A DNA stretch of 64,000 nucleotides from Neospora caninum Liverpool (GCF_000208865.1 NC_018390.1:5288270-5352269), one strand, 5' to 3'. Shown: positions 1 to 13,107, counted from the first letter of the stretch. Numbers and translations: made by a program. The notes: generated from the sequence alone by a model not told the origin.

Positions 1-1005
1 CATCGCGGGAGGCTTTCCGAAAGACTGGAAGGAAGGCAGAGACAGGCGCGCGGACGAGCGGGGAGTCGCGCTCTCGCGCATGCAGCGACTTGCAGCGGTG
101 GCGCTGGAGATGCATGCACTGGGCACGGGCGCGTCCCCAAAGCTGCAGCAGGCGGGCCCCCGCGGGCACTGCGCTCGCAGGAGACAAGGCGAGGCGCCGC
201 ACGCGCTTCCGAAGCAGTTCTGGGCTCGGTCGATCGCTGTCGAGGAGGAAGCTGAGCCTCGACACGGCGACGGCGCGAAGGGCGTGGAGGAGGGCTCTTC
301 TTCGGCCCCCCTCGAGTCCTTCCGGGGAAGCGACGTCCCGAGGCGCGGGGAAGCCGAGCCGCGCGGACACGGGCAGCTCCCGTCGGAGCCGGGTGTACAT
401 GCACCCGACACGGGTGGGTGCCCGAGGCGGAGGAGTGAAGGGGTGGTTGCCGCGCCTGCCGATCCGTCGCGCCCGAACAGCCCCTTTTTCTTCAGAAGAA
501 GAAGCAGCTCGGTGGCGGGGCCTGGAACCACCGCTGGGCACGCCTTTGTCGGCTTTCCTCTCTGCAGGTCGGCGCTGCCTCGCCGATCCTTTTCGCGCTC
601 TCCCGCCTGGCCCGAGTCCGAGGCGGCGCATGCGGAGGCCTTTTCTGCCTCGGCACTGCCCCGCCGCGCACACCGAGACGGAACGGCCGCCGAGCAGGCC
701 GCGGGCAGAGGAGACGATCGCAGCGGCTGCGCGGGATAGGCGAGCGCGCGGCCTGGCGACGCGGAAGAACGGATGAAGGAAATGGACGGAGAAGAGCACA
801 GAGAAGAACAGGAAGGGTGGTCCGAAGCGCGGCCGGAGTCGTGCGCGAGGTGCCCGGTGGGAAGACTCTCAGAAACTCCAGGGTCTCCTTCAGTCAACTG
901 CGCCCCAGCGGGAGGGAGCGCAGAGCCGGCTGAAGCAGGATGTTGAGGAGCAGTGAAGAGGCCGCCGCCTGCAGCCGCTGTCACGGGAAAGGTCGAGGGG
1001 GGCAT
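1..1005 (-). CDS. Large low-complexity protein, N-terminal part (runs off left edge)
   Basis: Reading the minus strand from the ATG at 1005-1003, the frame stays open for all 335 codons to base 1, so the gene continues outside the window. Upstream of the ATG the frame remains open to a TGA near 1115, so a further 5' exon or a more distant start is possible. The product is rich in Ala, Ser, Pro, Gly, Arg and Cys, begins MPPSTFPVTAAAGG, has an acidic/basic patch near residues 130-150 (EAEKASA, then GERERK-like residues) and a Leu5-Lys3 run near residue 170. No signal peptide or known domain is visible. Such compositionally biased N-termini are usual in coccidian nuclear proteins. A 335-codon stop-free frame in ~65% GC DNA is unlikely by chance but not impossible, because GC-rich antisense frames can stay open. 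I do not recognise the gene. Confidence 0.5.
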   Translation of the reverse strand, partial: MPPSTFPVTAAAGGGLFTAPQHPASAGSALPPAGAQLTEGDPGVSESLPTGHLAHDSGRASDHPSCSSLCSSPSISFIRSSASPGRALAYPAQPLRSSPLPAACSAAVPSRCARRGSAEAEKASACAASDSGQAGEREKDRRGSADLQRGKPTKACPAVVPGPATELLLLLKKKGLFGRDGSAGAATTPSLLRLGHPPVSGACTPGSDGSCPCPRGSASPRLGTSLPRKDSRGAEEEPSSTPFAPSPCRGSASSSTAIDRAQNCFGSACGASPCLLRAQCPRGPACCSFGDAPVPSACISSATAASRCMRESATPRSSARLSLPSFQSFGKPPAM

Positions 1006-1916
1006 GACTGCCTGTGATGAGGAACGGGACTCTGTGGAGTGACGCGTCGCGCCCGGTTCGTAGTGTGGTCTCTGCACTTTCTCCAAGAGGAAGATGAATC
1101 CACGTGGCGCTCGTTTTCACCTGGCGAAAAAGGCAGATACGTCTGAAGAAGCACGCGTCGCGACTCGGCTATACCGGCGTGTGCCCGCGTGTCTGAGCCC
1201 AGGATGGCCTCCCGGGAGTTTGTCGAGGCCAGAACCGCGACGAGCCTCCGTTACTTCCCTTGACGAAGGAAAACGAGCCTTGCTGGACGCAAAGAACCCA
1301 GGAGAGAGGGGGCAGATGGAAATCGATCAGGCGGTGTGTCTTGAATCTCCGCCGCGCTGGGCTGTTCCCGGCCGACGAAGAAGCCGACACAGAGGTGGAT
1401 CGGCTCCGGCGGCGCTATCTTGGACACGGCTTCGCAGAGGTGCCGAGGGAAAAGACACTCAGTTTGCGTGCCAGTTCTAGAATCGTCGGGGAAATCGACG
1501 CAGGCGACAAGGCAAGAAGAAAAGGGCCGACACGCGTGCGCACATCTAGGCGCGCAAAAGGGGGAGGACCGGCAAGTGGACAGAAGGTTCGACGCGCCGC
1601 TCGCGGGTAGCTGCCGCGGGTAGGCGGAAAAAATCCGGAAAACTGCAGAGGTGGAGGACTTGCTCCGTCTTTGCCTTCCCTGTTCCGTTGAAAAACGCGT
1701 TTTCCCGGGAACGCCTTTCGCTGCATTCTTTACACGCGGTGCGCTGCACACGGGAGTCTTGCAAGCGAAACGGCGCGCATACAGAGGGGGGCACACAGCC
1801 GTGGGAGAGAAACACAACCCCCCCAACGCGTTCGCGCTCGGCGGCCGATTTTGTCTTTCTGCACACTGGAGGCTTTTCTTTGAGCGTTCCAGAACCAACA
1901 GCTGAGACAACGAGAG
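1006..1916. other. Intergenic, presumed promoter/5' region of the left-edge gene
   Basis: Only short overlapping frames on both strands, with no homology that I can recognise and no consistent splice chain. It is probably the 5' flank of the minus-strand gene starting at 1005. Confidence 0.4.
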
Positions 1917-3919
1917 CACACACCGTCCGGTGTCTAGACAGCGGACTGTTGAGATCGCGCAGCTCCACCGATCCACGGAAACAGGAAATGTGCCGAGAGT
2001 TTCGGGAAACGCGCCCGGATAACGGTTGGCATTTCACAGTCGCACACCCAGCGGAGCCGCAGGGCTTGGCAGAAAATGCACACACCAGCGGGACTGATTC
2101 ACATCGAAAATCACCCTAGATTAAAGAGATGGGGATGTTTAGACCCTATGCATTCATGGCTGTGTCTGGCGTCGTGTCGGTGTGCTTCGAAGTGTAAACC
2201 GTCGAGGTCTGTCGGACTTCCGGAGTCAGGGTAGAACAGCAAGGTATGCCTAGTGTAGATTCACGTGATTCCTGTATCTGTCGTAAGCGTTCTCAAAGGC
2301 AACCGAGCGCTCTGCCGTGCAGGGCTGTGCCGAGTGAAGATCAGTTGCGTCAGAACGGAGCGAAACAGGTTTGCGAGGGAATCAGCAAATGCGGGCCTCC
2401 TGGCCGAAGAGGGGCTCCATTGGGAGTGCCCAGCCTCAGAGGCCTCCTCCAAATCTGTTTTGTTGCTTTTTCGAGGGGATTTGCGGGCAACTCTCTCCTC
2501 GAGAGGTGCTGAGTTGTCAGGCGGCACCCCGAAATCAGTTCGTGTCACGTTCGCACGTTTCACAGACGATAGCCTGACGCCGTCCCAAACGCACGACACA
2601 GCAAGAGCCGGCTTTGGGGTCTTTCTCCATCAAGCCTTCTGGTACGTGTGGAGACACCTCCAGGAGATCGGGCGCACAACGCCATCGACGGTACGCAGTC
2701 TTCTTGGCAAAGTTTCGACGACAATACACCCTGGCCTACGGTGCCTGCCGGCGCCTTTGGCCTTTGGGGTTGTTCGCCCGCGATTCTTGAGCTATCACTT
2801 CTTTTCACGCTAAAACGGCTTCCTTGTTCATGAAAGAGGGGCACTCTGAGCTTCATTTGCAACGTCAACCGTTTAGAGTGTTTTTTTGGGTCGGTCCTCC
2901 CCCATGTACAGGCGGTTCGTCTGGCCGACGTCTAAGACGACTTCTGATCTCATGGGAAGGAAGGTCATGCTTTCTCAGTTTTCCCGCAGCACGAGCATAC
3001 CGTGTCCCAGTTTTCCTCGGGTGTCTGTGTGGGATATCGTTTGCGCAGCGTAGGGAGGAGCGACACCGCGAAGCGGAAGACGATTTGCGGCTCTTCGTGA
3101 GGCCTCAGCCACAACAAGGAGAGCGTCTCTTCACGGTCCCGAAAGACTCATGCTACAAGATGCGTTCTGCTGCAGATGATCAATCCGACGTTTGTGTAGA
3201 GAGTGTTCCGCCCCGTTTTCCCTACCGTCCAAGAGCGTGTGCTGAAGCAAAAATAGATGCACGTATGTGGGAGTTCGTTTTTTACAGCAGTCGCAGAAGA
3301 ACGGATTCTTCAGTTGTCAGATGAAGCATTCTTCCACCACCAAACCTCTCCACGTCGCCGTCTGACCAGTTTAACGCAGTTCTCCCGTGGCGTCAAGGCT
3401 CAGTCGGTTGCTTCTGCATGTTGCGTTACAAGCACAGTTCTCGGCGTTGTTACACGGTTACACGCGTGAGGTGGAACGACGGCGAACCTTCAGCCGCGGA
3501 GTGCACCGTCACCTGCAAAACGGACAGTTGTGTTTAGGATGTGGTAGAACATATCAAGCCCAACACAACTGAGTTAAGTAATACAGGGCTGAACGGTGGG
3601 TTTGTTTCAGTGCCCAAAAAGGCAGAGCACTGGGTTGGATACCCGGCGAACGGCGCTCTCAAAAAAACCCTCCACTGAAAGCGAAGAATGAAGAGGAACC
3701 CAGCTCGCCTTGACTGGCTAGAGTAAATTTGTCACGAGAACGGCAAAGTTGAAATACACCTGGCGAGGCCGATGAGACGAACGCTACAGAAGTGTTGTTC
3801 GCCTCCCCCCACGAAAGATCCAGTGTCTGTGACGTAAATCTGGCGTCTGTTTGGGTTTCCCTTCTCTCCGGCACTCTTGAGATGGGAACCCGTCAGGCTT
3901 TCTGCGGCGCGGAATGAGA
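1917..3919. repeat. Tandem duplication, copy A (~2003 bp)
   Basis: Copy A of a direct tandem repeat. The second copy starts immediately after it, shifted by 2003 bp up to the gap and 1983 bp after it. Both junctions share the short sequence CACACACCGTCCGG or a near match. The unit holds open frames on both strands (for example 2265-2813 plus and 2560-2868 minus) that are present in both copies, but none resembles a known protein and no splice chain links them. I therefore treat the unit as non-coding or undetermined. Confidence 0.9.
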
Positions 3920-5907
3920 CACACACCGTCCGGTGTCTAGACAGCGGACTGTTGAGATCGCGCAGCTCCACCGATCCACGGAAACAGGAAATGTGCCGAG
4001 AGTTTCGGGAAACGCGCCCGGATAACGGTTGGCATTTCACAGTCGCACACCCAGCGGAGCCGCAGGGCTTGGCAGAAAATGCACACACCAGCGGGACTGA
4101 TTCACATCGAAAATCACCCTAGATTAAAGAGATGGGGATGTTTAGACCCTATGCATTCATGGCTGTGTCTGGCGTCGTGTCGGTGTGCTTCGAAGTGTAA
4201 ACCGTCGAGGTCTGTCGGACTTCCGGAGTCAGGGTAGAACAGCAAGGTATGCCTAGTGTAGATTCACGTGATTCCTGTATCTGTCGTAAGCGTTCTCAAA
4301 GGCAACCGAGCGCTCTGCCGTGCAGGGCTGTGCCGAGTGAAGATCAGTTGCGTCAGAACGGAGCGAAACAGGTTTGCGAGGGAATCAGCAAATGCGGGCC
4401 TCCTGGCCGAAGAGGGGCTCCATTGGGAGTGCCCAGCCTCAGAGGCCTCCTCCAAATCTGTTTTGTTGCTTTTTCGAGGGGATTTGCGGGCAACTCTCTC
4501 CTCGAGAGGTGCTGAGTTGTCAGGCGGCACCCCGAAATCAGTTCGTGTCACGTTCGCACGTTTCACAGACGATAGCCTGACGCCGTCCCAAACGCACGAC
4601 ACAGCAAGAGCCGGCTCTGGGGTCTTTCTCCATCAAGCCTTCTGGTACGTGTGGAGACACCTCCAGGAGATCGGGCGCACAACGCCATCGACGGTACGCA
4701 GTCTTCTTGGCAAAGTTTCGACGACAATACACCCTGGCCTACGGTGCCTGCCGGCGCCTTTGGCCTTTGGGGTTGTTCGCCCGCGATTCTTGAGCTATCA
4801 CTTCTTTTCACGCTAAAACGGCTTCCTTGTTCATGAAAGAGGGGCACTCTGAGCTTCATTTGCAACGTCAACCGTTTAGAGTGTTTTTTTGGGTCGGTCC
4901 TCCCCCATGTACAGGCGGTTCGTCTGGCCGACGTCTAAGACGACTTCTGATCTCATGGGAAGGAAGGTCATGCTTTCTCAGTTTTCCCGCAGCACGAGCA
5001 TACCGTGTCCCAGTTTTCCTCGGGTGTCTGTGTGGGATATCGTTTGCGCAGCGTAGGGAGGAGCGACACCGCGAAGCGGAAGACGATTTGCGGCTCTTCG
5101 TGAGGCCTCAGCCACAACAAGGAGAGCGTCTCTTCACGGTCCCGAAAGACTCATGCTACAAGATGCGTTCTGCTGCAGATGATCAATCCGACGTNNNNNN
5201 NNNNNNNNNNNNNNNNNNNNNNNNNNNNNNNNNNNNNNNNNNNNNNNNNNNNNNNNNNNNNNNNNNNNNNNNNNNNNNNNNNNNNNNNNNNNNNCAGTTG
5301 TCAGATGAAGCATCTTTCACCACCAAACCTCTCCACGTCGCCGTCTGACCAGTTTAACGCAGTTCTCCCGTGGCGTCAAGGCTCAGTCGGTTGCTTCTGC
5401 ATGTTGCGTTACAAGCACAGTTCTCGGCGTTGTTACACGGTTACACGCGTGAGGTGGAACGACGGCGAACCTTCAGCCGCGGAGTGCACCGTCACCTGCA
5501 AAACGGACAGTTGTGTTTAGGATGTGGTAGAACATATCAAGCCCAACACAACTGAGTTAAGTAATACAGGGCTGAACGGTGGGTTTGTTTCAGTGCCCAA
5601 AAAGGCAGAGCACTGGGTTGGATACCCGGCGAACGGCGCTCTCAAAAAAACCCTCCACTGAAAGCGAAGAATGAAGAGGAACCCAGCTCGCCTTGACTGG
5701 CTAGAGTAAATTTGTCACGAGAACGGCAAAGTTGAAATACACCTGGCGAGGCCGATGAGACGAACGCTACAGAAGTGTTGTTCGCCTCCCCCCACGAAAG
5801 ATCCAGTGTCTGTGACGTAAATCTGGCGTCTGTTTGGGTTTCCCTTCTCTCCGGCACTCTTGAGATGGGAACCCGTCAGGCTTTCTGCGGCGCGGAATGA
5901 GACACAC
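3920..5907. repeat. Tandem duplication, copy B, interrupted by a gap
   Basis: Copy B matches copy A almost base for base. Visible differences are T2614 versus C4617, and AGCATTCTTCCACC versus AGCATCTTTCACC next to the gap (one net base lost). The 100 N at 5195-5294 replace the 119 bp seen at 3192-3310 of copy A. Beyond 5907 the sequence diverges from what follows copy A. Confidence 0.9.
5195..5294. other. Assembly gap (100 N)
   Basis: Exactly 100 N. Copy A has 119 bp at the matching place, so 100 is probably a placeholder rather than a measured length. Confidence 0.99.
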
Positions 5908-6885
5908 GCCGTTCGGTACATTTCCAGCGACGACTGGCTCGTCTCGCCTGTTGAGAGCGCCGTACTGACCGGTGTTTCTGTCGCGGAATTTCCAGTTCCT
6001 CGAAACTAGATGGCGATGCGTCAATGTGCGGGTTCCAAGCAGAAGAGAAACGCGCTTCACTTCCTGTCTATGGCGTGGAAGCGAGTGCAGAGACTGACTT
6101 CTACTGGGCGGAGACACACGCAAAATATGTGCACAGAAACTCTGAACCAGGACGAAAAACAAGCGTCTCGCGGCATCAGAGATCTTTCGTAAAGTTGCTC
6201 CCTGGAGCGATGTGCACGAGCTGCGAGTTTGTCTTGTGCGTTCTCTGGCGGCTCTCTGTCCTGTGAAACTCGGTCCACAACGCAGTTCCTTCCCGAGATT
6301 CTTCTCCAAGACCGCGTTCTTCTGTCTTTGTTGGGACGACTCTCTCGATGCGCGGCGCTGTCTTCGACATTCGCCGTCTCTTCCCTGTCCGTTTTCCGCG
6401 GCTGTCTCCAGTTTTCTCCCGCCTAAAGCGTTGTTTCGCCAAGCCGCTACACAGAGTGTGCTCTGCGGCACACATCTCTTCGTCTTCACCTTTGCTAGGC
6501 ATGTTCCTCTCTTTTGTCTCCTGGCTTTCCGTCTCTCGTCTCGATCCGGCCGATCCTTTCCCCCCTCTCCTTCCTTCTGGTTTTCCGCCAGCGCGCGTTC
6601 GCGCTTCTTTGCGGGGCACCTTTCCCCGGATTCCGTCTCCTTTTCTCTCCTCTTTTCTCTCCTCCCTCTCTTCTCTCGTCCCTCTTCCCTCTTCTTCCCT
6701 CTCTTTCCCGCCCGCTTTCCCCTTCGCTCCTTCTTTTTTTTCAATGTGTCTCCGTCAAACTGCCTCCGGCCCATACGGCTGCGCACCTGCTACTTTACCG
6801 TGCGAACGCGCAACCCTCCAATGACGCTGCGGGCGTCGTCTTTTTCGGCTTGCAACTTGCAACTCGGTGGACGTGTCGAGGCAAA
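5908..6885. other. Intergenic, CT-rich; presumed 5' flank of ASCC2
   Basis: The plus strand becomes strongly pyrimidine-rich from about 6480 to 6760 (runs of TCTCCTC/CTTTC), as is common in coccidian 5' UTRs and introns. Long frames on either strand here are a result of that composition. No gene is supported. Confidence 0.5.
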
Positions 6886-9800
6886 ATGAGGGAGAGACAG
6901 TGTCCCCCCTCCGTCGATACAGCAGTGTACCACCACTCGCCAAAGACTTCCTTTCTTTCCTCTTCGTGTCTCTCTGCTTCTGATCTGTCTCCTGTGCGGA
7001 CCCTTCCTCTCGCCGTCTTCCTCCCAGGCGACGACCTGCCTTCGCAGTCTCCACTTTCTTCTTTTTCCTTCCTTTCTTCCAGTCGGCTGTCTCCTCAGAC
7101 GCCCTCTTCCTGGAGAGGCGAAGACGCGAGTGGCGACAAGAGACAGGATGAACGGGGCGACGGCGACCGAGAAGAAAGGAAACAGCAAACGCTCCACTTC
7201 CTTGGTGAGAACACATGGACGAACCAGAGAGAGACATCCGTCTCTTCTCGCTTTTCTCCAAGAAGGAAGGACAGTTGTGCACCTGGTGCAAGAGACACAA
7301 ATGCAGCCTCACTTTTCTCTTTGCTTCCTCTACCTCCCGTTTGAGGCTGTCCACTTCTTTCTGTCATCCCTCCCTCTCAGACGAAGTCTCTCTCACCCAA
7401 GAAACAGAATTTTTCCTGTCCAGGTTTCTGACTGTCTGCGAGGCATCTCTTTCTCTTCTCGTTCTCTCAGTCCATCGGACTCCCTCTACTTCTTTTTGTT
7501 TCCCGTGCTCGCCCTCTCTCTCCCATTTTCTTCTGCGTCTTGCCTTCCTTTTTTCTCTGCGCTTGAGCAAAGGCCACTCTTTTGTGGGGCAAATCGCCTG
7601 TGACCAGCTCTGCGTTGTCTCCCCTGCCGTCTGCAGATGCATCGATCGCGTCCTTGTGCGCCCTACTCAACTTCCGCTTCTCGGTTTTCTGGAGCTACGT
7701 TCGTCACTTTGCCCCTCTCCGGGTGTACATACACTCCTTCCTGTCCAATGCGGCGAGACCTCACGATCTGCCAACTTCGCTCCCCCGAAGTGTTTCCGGT
7801 CTCCCCGACGAGGCAGGGGAAGAACAGTCGAGAAAAGAGGAGAAAGTCGACGCGCTGCGCCAGTAAGACAGGACCGGGGTGTATTTCGGGATGAACAGAG
7901 GAGCTGGAAAGCAAGAACGCCTTGCATTGCGCTTCCTCCCTCTGTTCTCACCTCCTTGTCACCTCCTGCCAGTTTTGTGCCGTTCCCATTTTCCCCATTT
8001 CGTCTCGAGGGCTTGTGACCACACACACTGTCTCCTCTCCGCGTGCGTTCTGTCCCTTTCTGCGGACTCGCTCCGTTTTCTCCATTTTCTCTTCTCATTC
8101 TTCTTTCTGTGCGTCTTCCACTGTCGCTCTAGCTTCCCAACGCCTACCGACTTTCTTCTTTGCGTTTTCTTCTCTTGTCTCCTTTCTTCTCGTGCTGCTG
8201 GACACAAGTCGCTCGTCGACCCTCTCTTTCATTCCTCCGATGTTTTCTCTCTCTTCTTTGGATCTCATCTTGGCCTCCTCTCTCCCTTCGCCATCTGTCT
8301 GTCGCGCTGTCTCTTTCGCTTTCTCTGTCTCTGTCGGCACGAGCAACTTTTCTTCTGAAATTCGGTTCCTTTCGCCCCTGACACTTCCCCGTTTGGCGGT
8401 CTCTCCTGCCTGTTTCACCCGTCCTTCCCTCGACGTAACCGGTCTCCTTTGCTCGTCATGTCGACTCTCCTTTCTCTTCAGCCTGACCCTCCTGGTGTGG
8501 CATCGTCTCGCTCAGCGATCTTGCAGCCGCACGGGCGCGTGCCTCTCTCCCGCCCTTTTTGCAGAGCTTCTTCTCGCCCCGTCGCCAGAAAGCCCCAAAG
8601 AGACAGGCAGCCGCCGATTCGAGGACGAGCACCGGCCTCTGGTGTCTGTACAGCGGCTCATCGACCTTGCTGCGGTGTGCGAGGCCACAGACCGCAAGCT
8701 GGTGCGTGAAACAGTGCAGAGTTTCTGGGGGAACTTCGGCGACCGATGGGAGAAAGCTGACCTCGCAAGCCTGCGAAACAAAGCTCTCGAAGGAATCAAC
8801 GAAAAGAGAGAAACACTCAACGCGCTAGCCTCAGAAGACTGTCCAGTCCTCCTCCAAGTAAACCTTAGAGCCAACATCTGCAACTCACGGCCCACTTCCT
8901 CGTCTTCCTCTTCCTCTTCTTCATCAGCATCTTCCTCTTCATCTTCCTCTTCATCTTCCTCTTCTTCATCTGCTTCCTCTTCTTGTCAATGGGAAAGAAA
9001 GGTCTGGGAGGTGTTGAGTGAACTGGTTGATTTGCTCGCTTCCTTGCGCGTCTTTTCGCTCTTCTTCCCGCACTCTGCTGTCTCGGCTTTCTGGCGAAAT
9101 CCCCCCGCCGCCGTACGTCTCTTGCCTCAGGAAACAGTCTGAGGTGTCTGTCCACCTCCAAGCCCCGCTCGCTGGGGGTTTCCTCTCTGCTGCCTGCAGC
9201 TCTCTCAGTCGCCTCTTTCCCCCGCTCAACGAGAAAAGAGAGAAAGGATAAGAACTGTTTCAGTGCTGGGCGGCGAAGCGAAGCGCCCAGGGTGTCTGCT
9301 GAGCGTTCCACTGTCTGTACACCCGCCGCACGGACCTAATCGTGTGTCTGTATCTTTGTGTCTGTATCTTTGTGAACGTAGATCATGCACGCGCTCCCAC
9401 TGGATGCTTGCACATTCCTATGCATGCACGTCCTGTTTGCGGACTCCCTCGCTGTCCACTGGCCTCTTTTCTGTTGTGGGTTTTTCGCAACTTGGAACCT
9501 GCTTTTTGTTTCCCCCCTCTTCCCCCAGCGATTTCCCTCGAGCGGCGGCGAGTGGCAGAACGGAGACTCACGCAACCGCGTCTGGAGAGCAATGAGAGGG
9601 GAGGAAGACGCCAGTGCGTCGAGCGACTTGTTGGAGGTTTTGGCAAGCACCTACGCGCTCTTGGTAGGCCGCTGGAGAGAAGCGGGAAACAGGAACGACA
9701 CTGAAACAAAGCTCGAAAGACCGCGAGGCGAGAGAGACGCGCAGGCAGGGAAATGAGGTTCCAGGCCGCGGGAAAGAAGAACGCGAGAACAAGCGGAACT

Positions 9801-11692
9801 CATAGCTGAGTAGAGGGAGAACGGTCAAGAGACACCGGACGCGCTCTCGACAGAGAGAAGACAAGAAAGACTGGAAATCCAAGAACAGGAAGAACACAAG
9901 CGGCCGAGAAGAAAGGAAGGCGGTAGCGATGAGAGTAGAAAGAGAGGAAGGAGAGGTGATTTAGAGCGCGTGGCGTATCCTGAAAAATGCATTTCTTCCT
10001 GTTTGTCTCTCTCTGAGTTGGTTTCCTCTGCGTCTCCCCCATCTGGTCTGTTTTTCACGTGGAAAACCTGCAGATTTCAGCGCCGTGGTTCAACGTGTGG
10101 AACTCGCCCGCGTCGTCTCCGTTCCTCCGCCTCGCCCTCGGCCGCGCCCGCCAGCTGTTCTGCGCCTGTCTCCTGTCTGGGGCAGCGGCGGTCTGGGGTT
10201 TTCTCCCTCTTCTGCGCGAAAGCCTCGAAGGCGAAGAACGAGAAGAGGAAGAAGAGGAAGAAGAAGAGGAAGAGGACGAAGAAGAGGAGGGGCGGCGAAG
10301 AACTAGGCGATTGCGGGGGGATGTGGAAGAGGAGCACGGCAAGCGCGGCGGTGGGACTCACCCTTCGCGGTTGGGACAGACGAATCGGTCGCAGGCGTCT
10401 CTCTTGGAGGCCTTCGAGAGCTTCACCTGCTGGGCTCTCTCCTTCCACGAGGTGGGCAAGAGCGCTCAAAAAGATCAGCGAAGAGTGAAAGAAAGCGGGA
10501 AAGAGACTCAAAGCGTTAAAGAAAACAAGGCAAGAAAGTGCGCCTCGCCGGGACCAGGGGAGACGGCGCCGTCTGCCCGCCGCCTGGTTCAGATTCGGGG
10601 CGCGCAGAGGGGAAAAGAGAAACCTACACAAGCGAAAGAACAGACGAATCTACAGGAACACGGCGGAGAGTGGAGAGAGCGGCAAACATCAACGGAAAAC
10701 GAAGAGGCCGTCCAGGCAAAAGAGAGAGAGGACAAGCAAAGAAGAGCGGACAAAGGAGAGAGGACAAAAAAGAGGGCAGATAAAAACGAATAGAGAAGAG
10801 GAAAGGAGGAAGAAAGCGGATGCATAGACACTTGTGTCGCTGACGCAGCTAGACCTCTTAACGGTACTCAAGGGTGCGTCGTAAACTTGGAACATCAGAA
10901 GACAGGCTCGTCTTGACGACTGGAAAGGCCACAGAGCCGCAGATGCGCGCGACTGCAAGGAGACAGAGGAGGGTCCAGAGGTAGGAAAATCCTTGTCGGG
11001 TAATTATCGTCGTGCGTGAAAAAGTTGGTCCGACTCTTCACGTGTCGTTTATCTAAAACGTGAGGGACGAGGAGCGAAATTTGCGCGGTTTTCTCCGTTT
11101 TCTGCTGCCGCATTAGGTTTGTCAGGCGGCCAGCGAGACTCTTTCCGGCCCAGCGAGGGACATGCGGCGCGCCGGGCTCCGGCGCCTCCTCGCCGCCTGG
11201 CGGCGGGCGATCCCGACGCTGTGAGTCCAAAACATAGACCGAGAAGGGAAGAGAGAGAAATAAACAGAGAGGGGAAGAGAGAGAAAGAAACAGAGACCAG
11301 AAAACAGGGAGAGCAGAAACAGAGATATCAAGAAAGCGAGAGAAGGGAAGAAAGAGGGGGAAACAAAGAAGCCAGAGAGAACGAGAAAGAAGACGATAAG
11401 AGAGACAGAGGGACACGTGTTTCGTGCTAGACGCGCGTCTTTCCAGATCGGGTGTGTGTGCGGCTTACTCGCGCCCGCGACTGCGAGGCTCTTGACGCGC
11501 TTCACGTTGGAGACTCGCGGAAGCGTTTGGTGTCTCGCAGGTTCGCTCCTGCTTTTGGGGTCGCTTCGCAACTGCCTCGCCCTCCTCGAGACGCGTGCAC
11601 GTACCCAGGAAAAGTGCGGGAAATGCTGCGAACTTCGGCGTCTCTCGCGTCAAGCGAAGGTCGCAGCGACTGAGCCTCCCGCATTTCCTTCG

Positions 11693-11725
<33 letters not shown>

Positions 11726-13066
11726 GTCTCCATGTCTGGTCTCTGCCTCGGACTGTTTCGCAGCGGCGAAGAGCGCGTACAGCACGTGGAGGCGGCGCTG
11801 TGCCCGGGCCATCTCGCGCAAGAGGTCAGCCTCCCCGCCTCGTGTACACGGGGCTCCAGGCAGCAGAAAGTTGCACGAGCGCAACGCAAAGGTCTATTGA
11901 AATCTGCATCATATCTATATGTAGTGTGCGAGTACTCAGCTACTGAGAGAGAAGCAAGCGTAAACGCGTAACGTGGTCATCTCAGCGGTTTTCAATCGCT
12001 CCTGTGGTCCGTGCCGGCGCACTGCGAATGCTCCAGTCTTGTGTCTTTCTTGAGCCGCACCTAGGACGTCTTCTCGTGGCTGGGAATTGGTCTCTTTCTG
12101 GCACGTTCGATGCACACGTCGCCCCGCGCACATTCGCCTCTTTTTTCCACTCTAAACATCCGTTTTTGTGGGGCTGTAGGATGCAACGCACTCGAATGGA
12201 GAGACACCTGTGCGTACACCGACGCTTTTTTCCCGATTCAGGGCGCGCCATCCAGCGGGAAAGCGGTCGCCAAGCGAGTGCGCAGCTTCTCTGCGGGCCG
12301 CCCCACAGGCGTGCTGGAGCCAGCAGAACTTGTGTCTTCACTTTGCCGCCTAGAGGGGTTAGGGTTTAGCAATTATGACCTTGACACACGAGAGTGGCCT
12401 ACCCCGTGTGTGCGGTGTCTTTCCTTCGCTTTTCGTGCTTTCGCAGCCTCCTCCTTGTTCCCTTGCGTCTCTCCCAGGAGTTGCAGAAAAGGGACGGGAG
12501 CCCGAGAAGAGGGCGAGCGATACGAGAGCGGAGCCCAGGCTCCACGACGAGGACGCAGAGAAAGTCGAGTAAGGAGACACATCGCGGGCTTTTGATTTCA
12601 CGGAGCGTTTGCCAGGCTTCGTCGTAAAGGGTGATTTGTGCCTCGCCTGATGGCGCCCCGTCAGGGCTCTGAAGAGGTCGGGGCCTTCTGAGACAGTGTT
12701 TTGTGGTGGAGACAGCGTGGCGGGTGTGGGGAATTTACCGGAGGGAAGGGATGTGTGCGCGAGTTGCGGGCGGCGTACCCAGGTCAGAGACGAACACCGA
12801 CGCGACAAACCGAAGGGAGACGCGCCGGAGGCTCTCTGTGAATCCTGGCGGCGATGCCCGCTGGCTGCATGCACACAGTTAGTTCTCCGTGAATTCCATG
12901 GCGAAGCACCTGGAGAGAGTGTCCGAGGGTAAAGGCCGAAATTGCCTCGTACGCATCGCCGACGATTCGCGCCACTTCGTGGTGGAATCGCAAAACCCGC
13001 AGATGTACACAGATTTATACACATATATATATATATATATATACAGTATATGTACACGCATGCATA

Positions 13067-13107
<41 letters not shown>

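Noticed and set aside
12359..12370. Interstitial telomere repeat (TTAGGGTTTAG)
   Set aside because: Only about one and a half units; expected by chance in 64 kb, and it lies in an intron.
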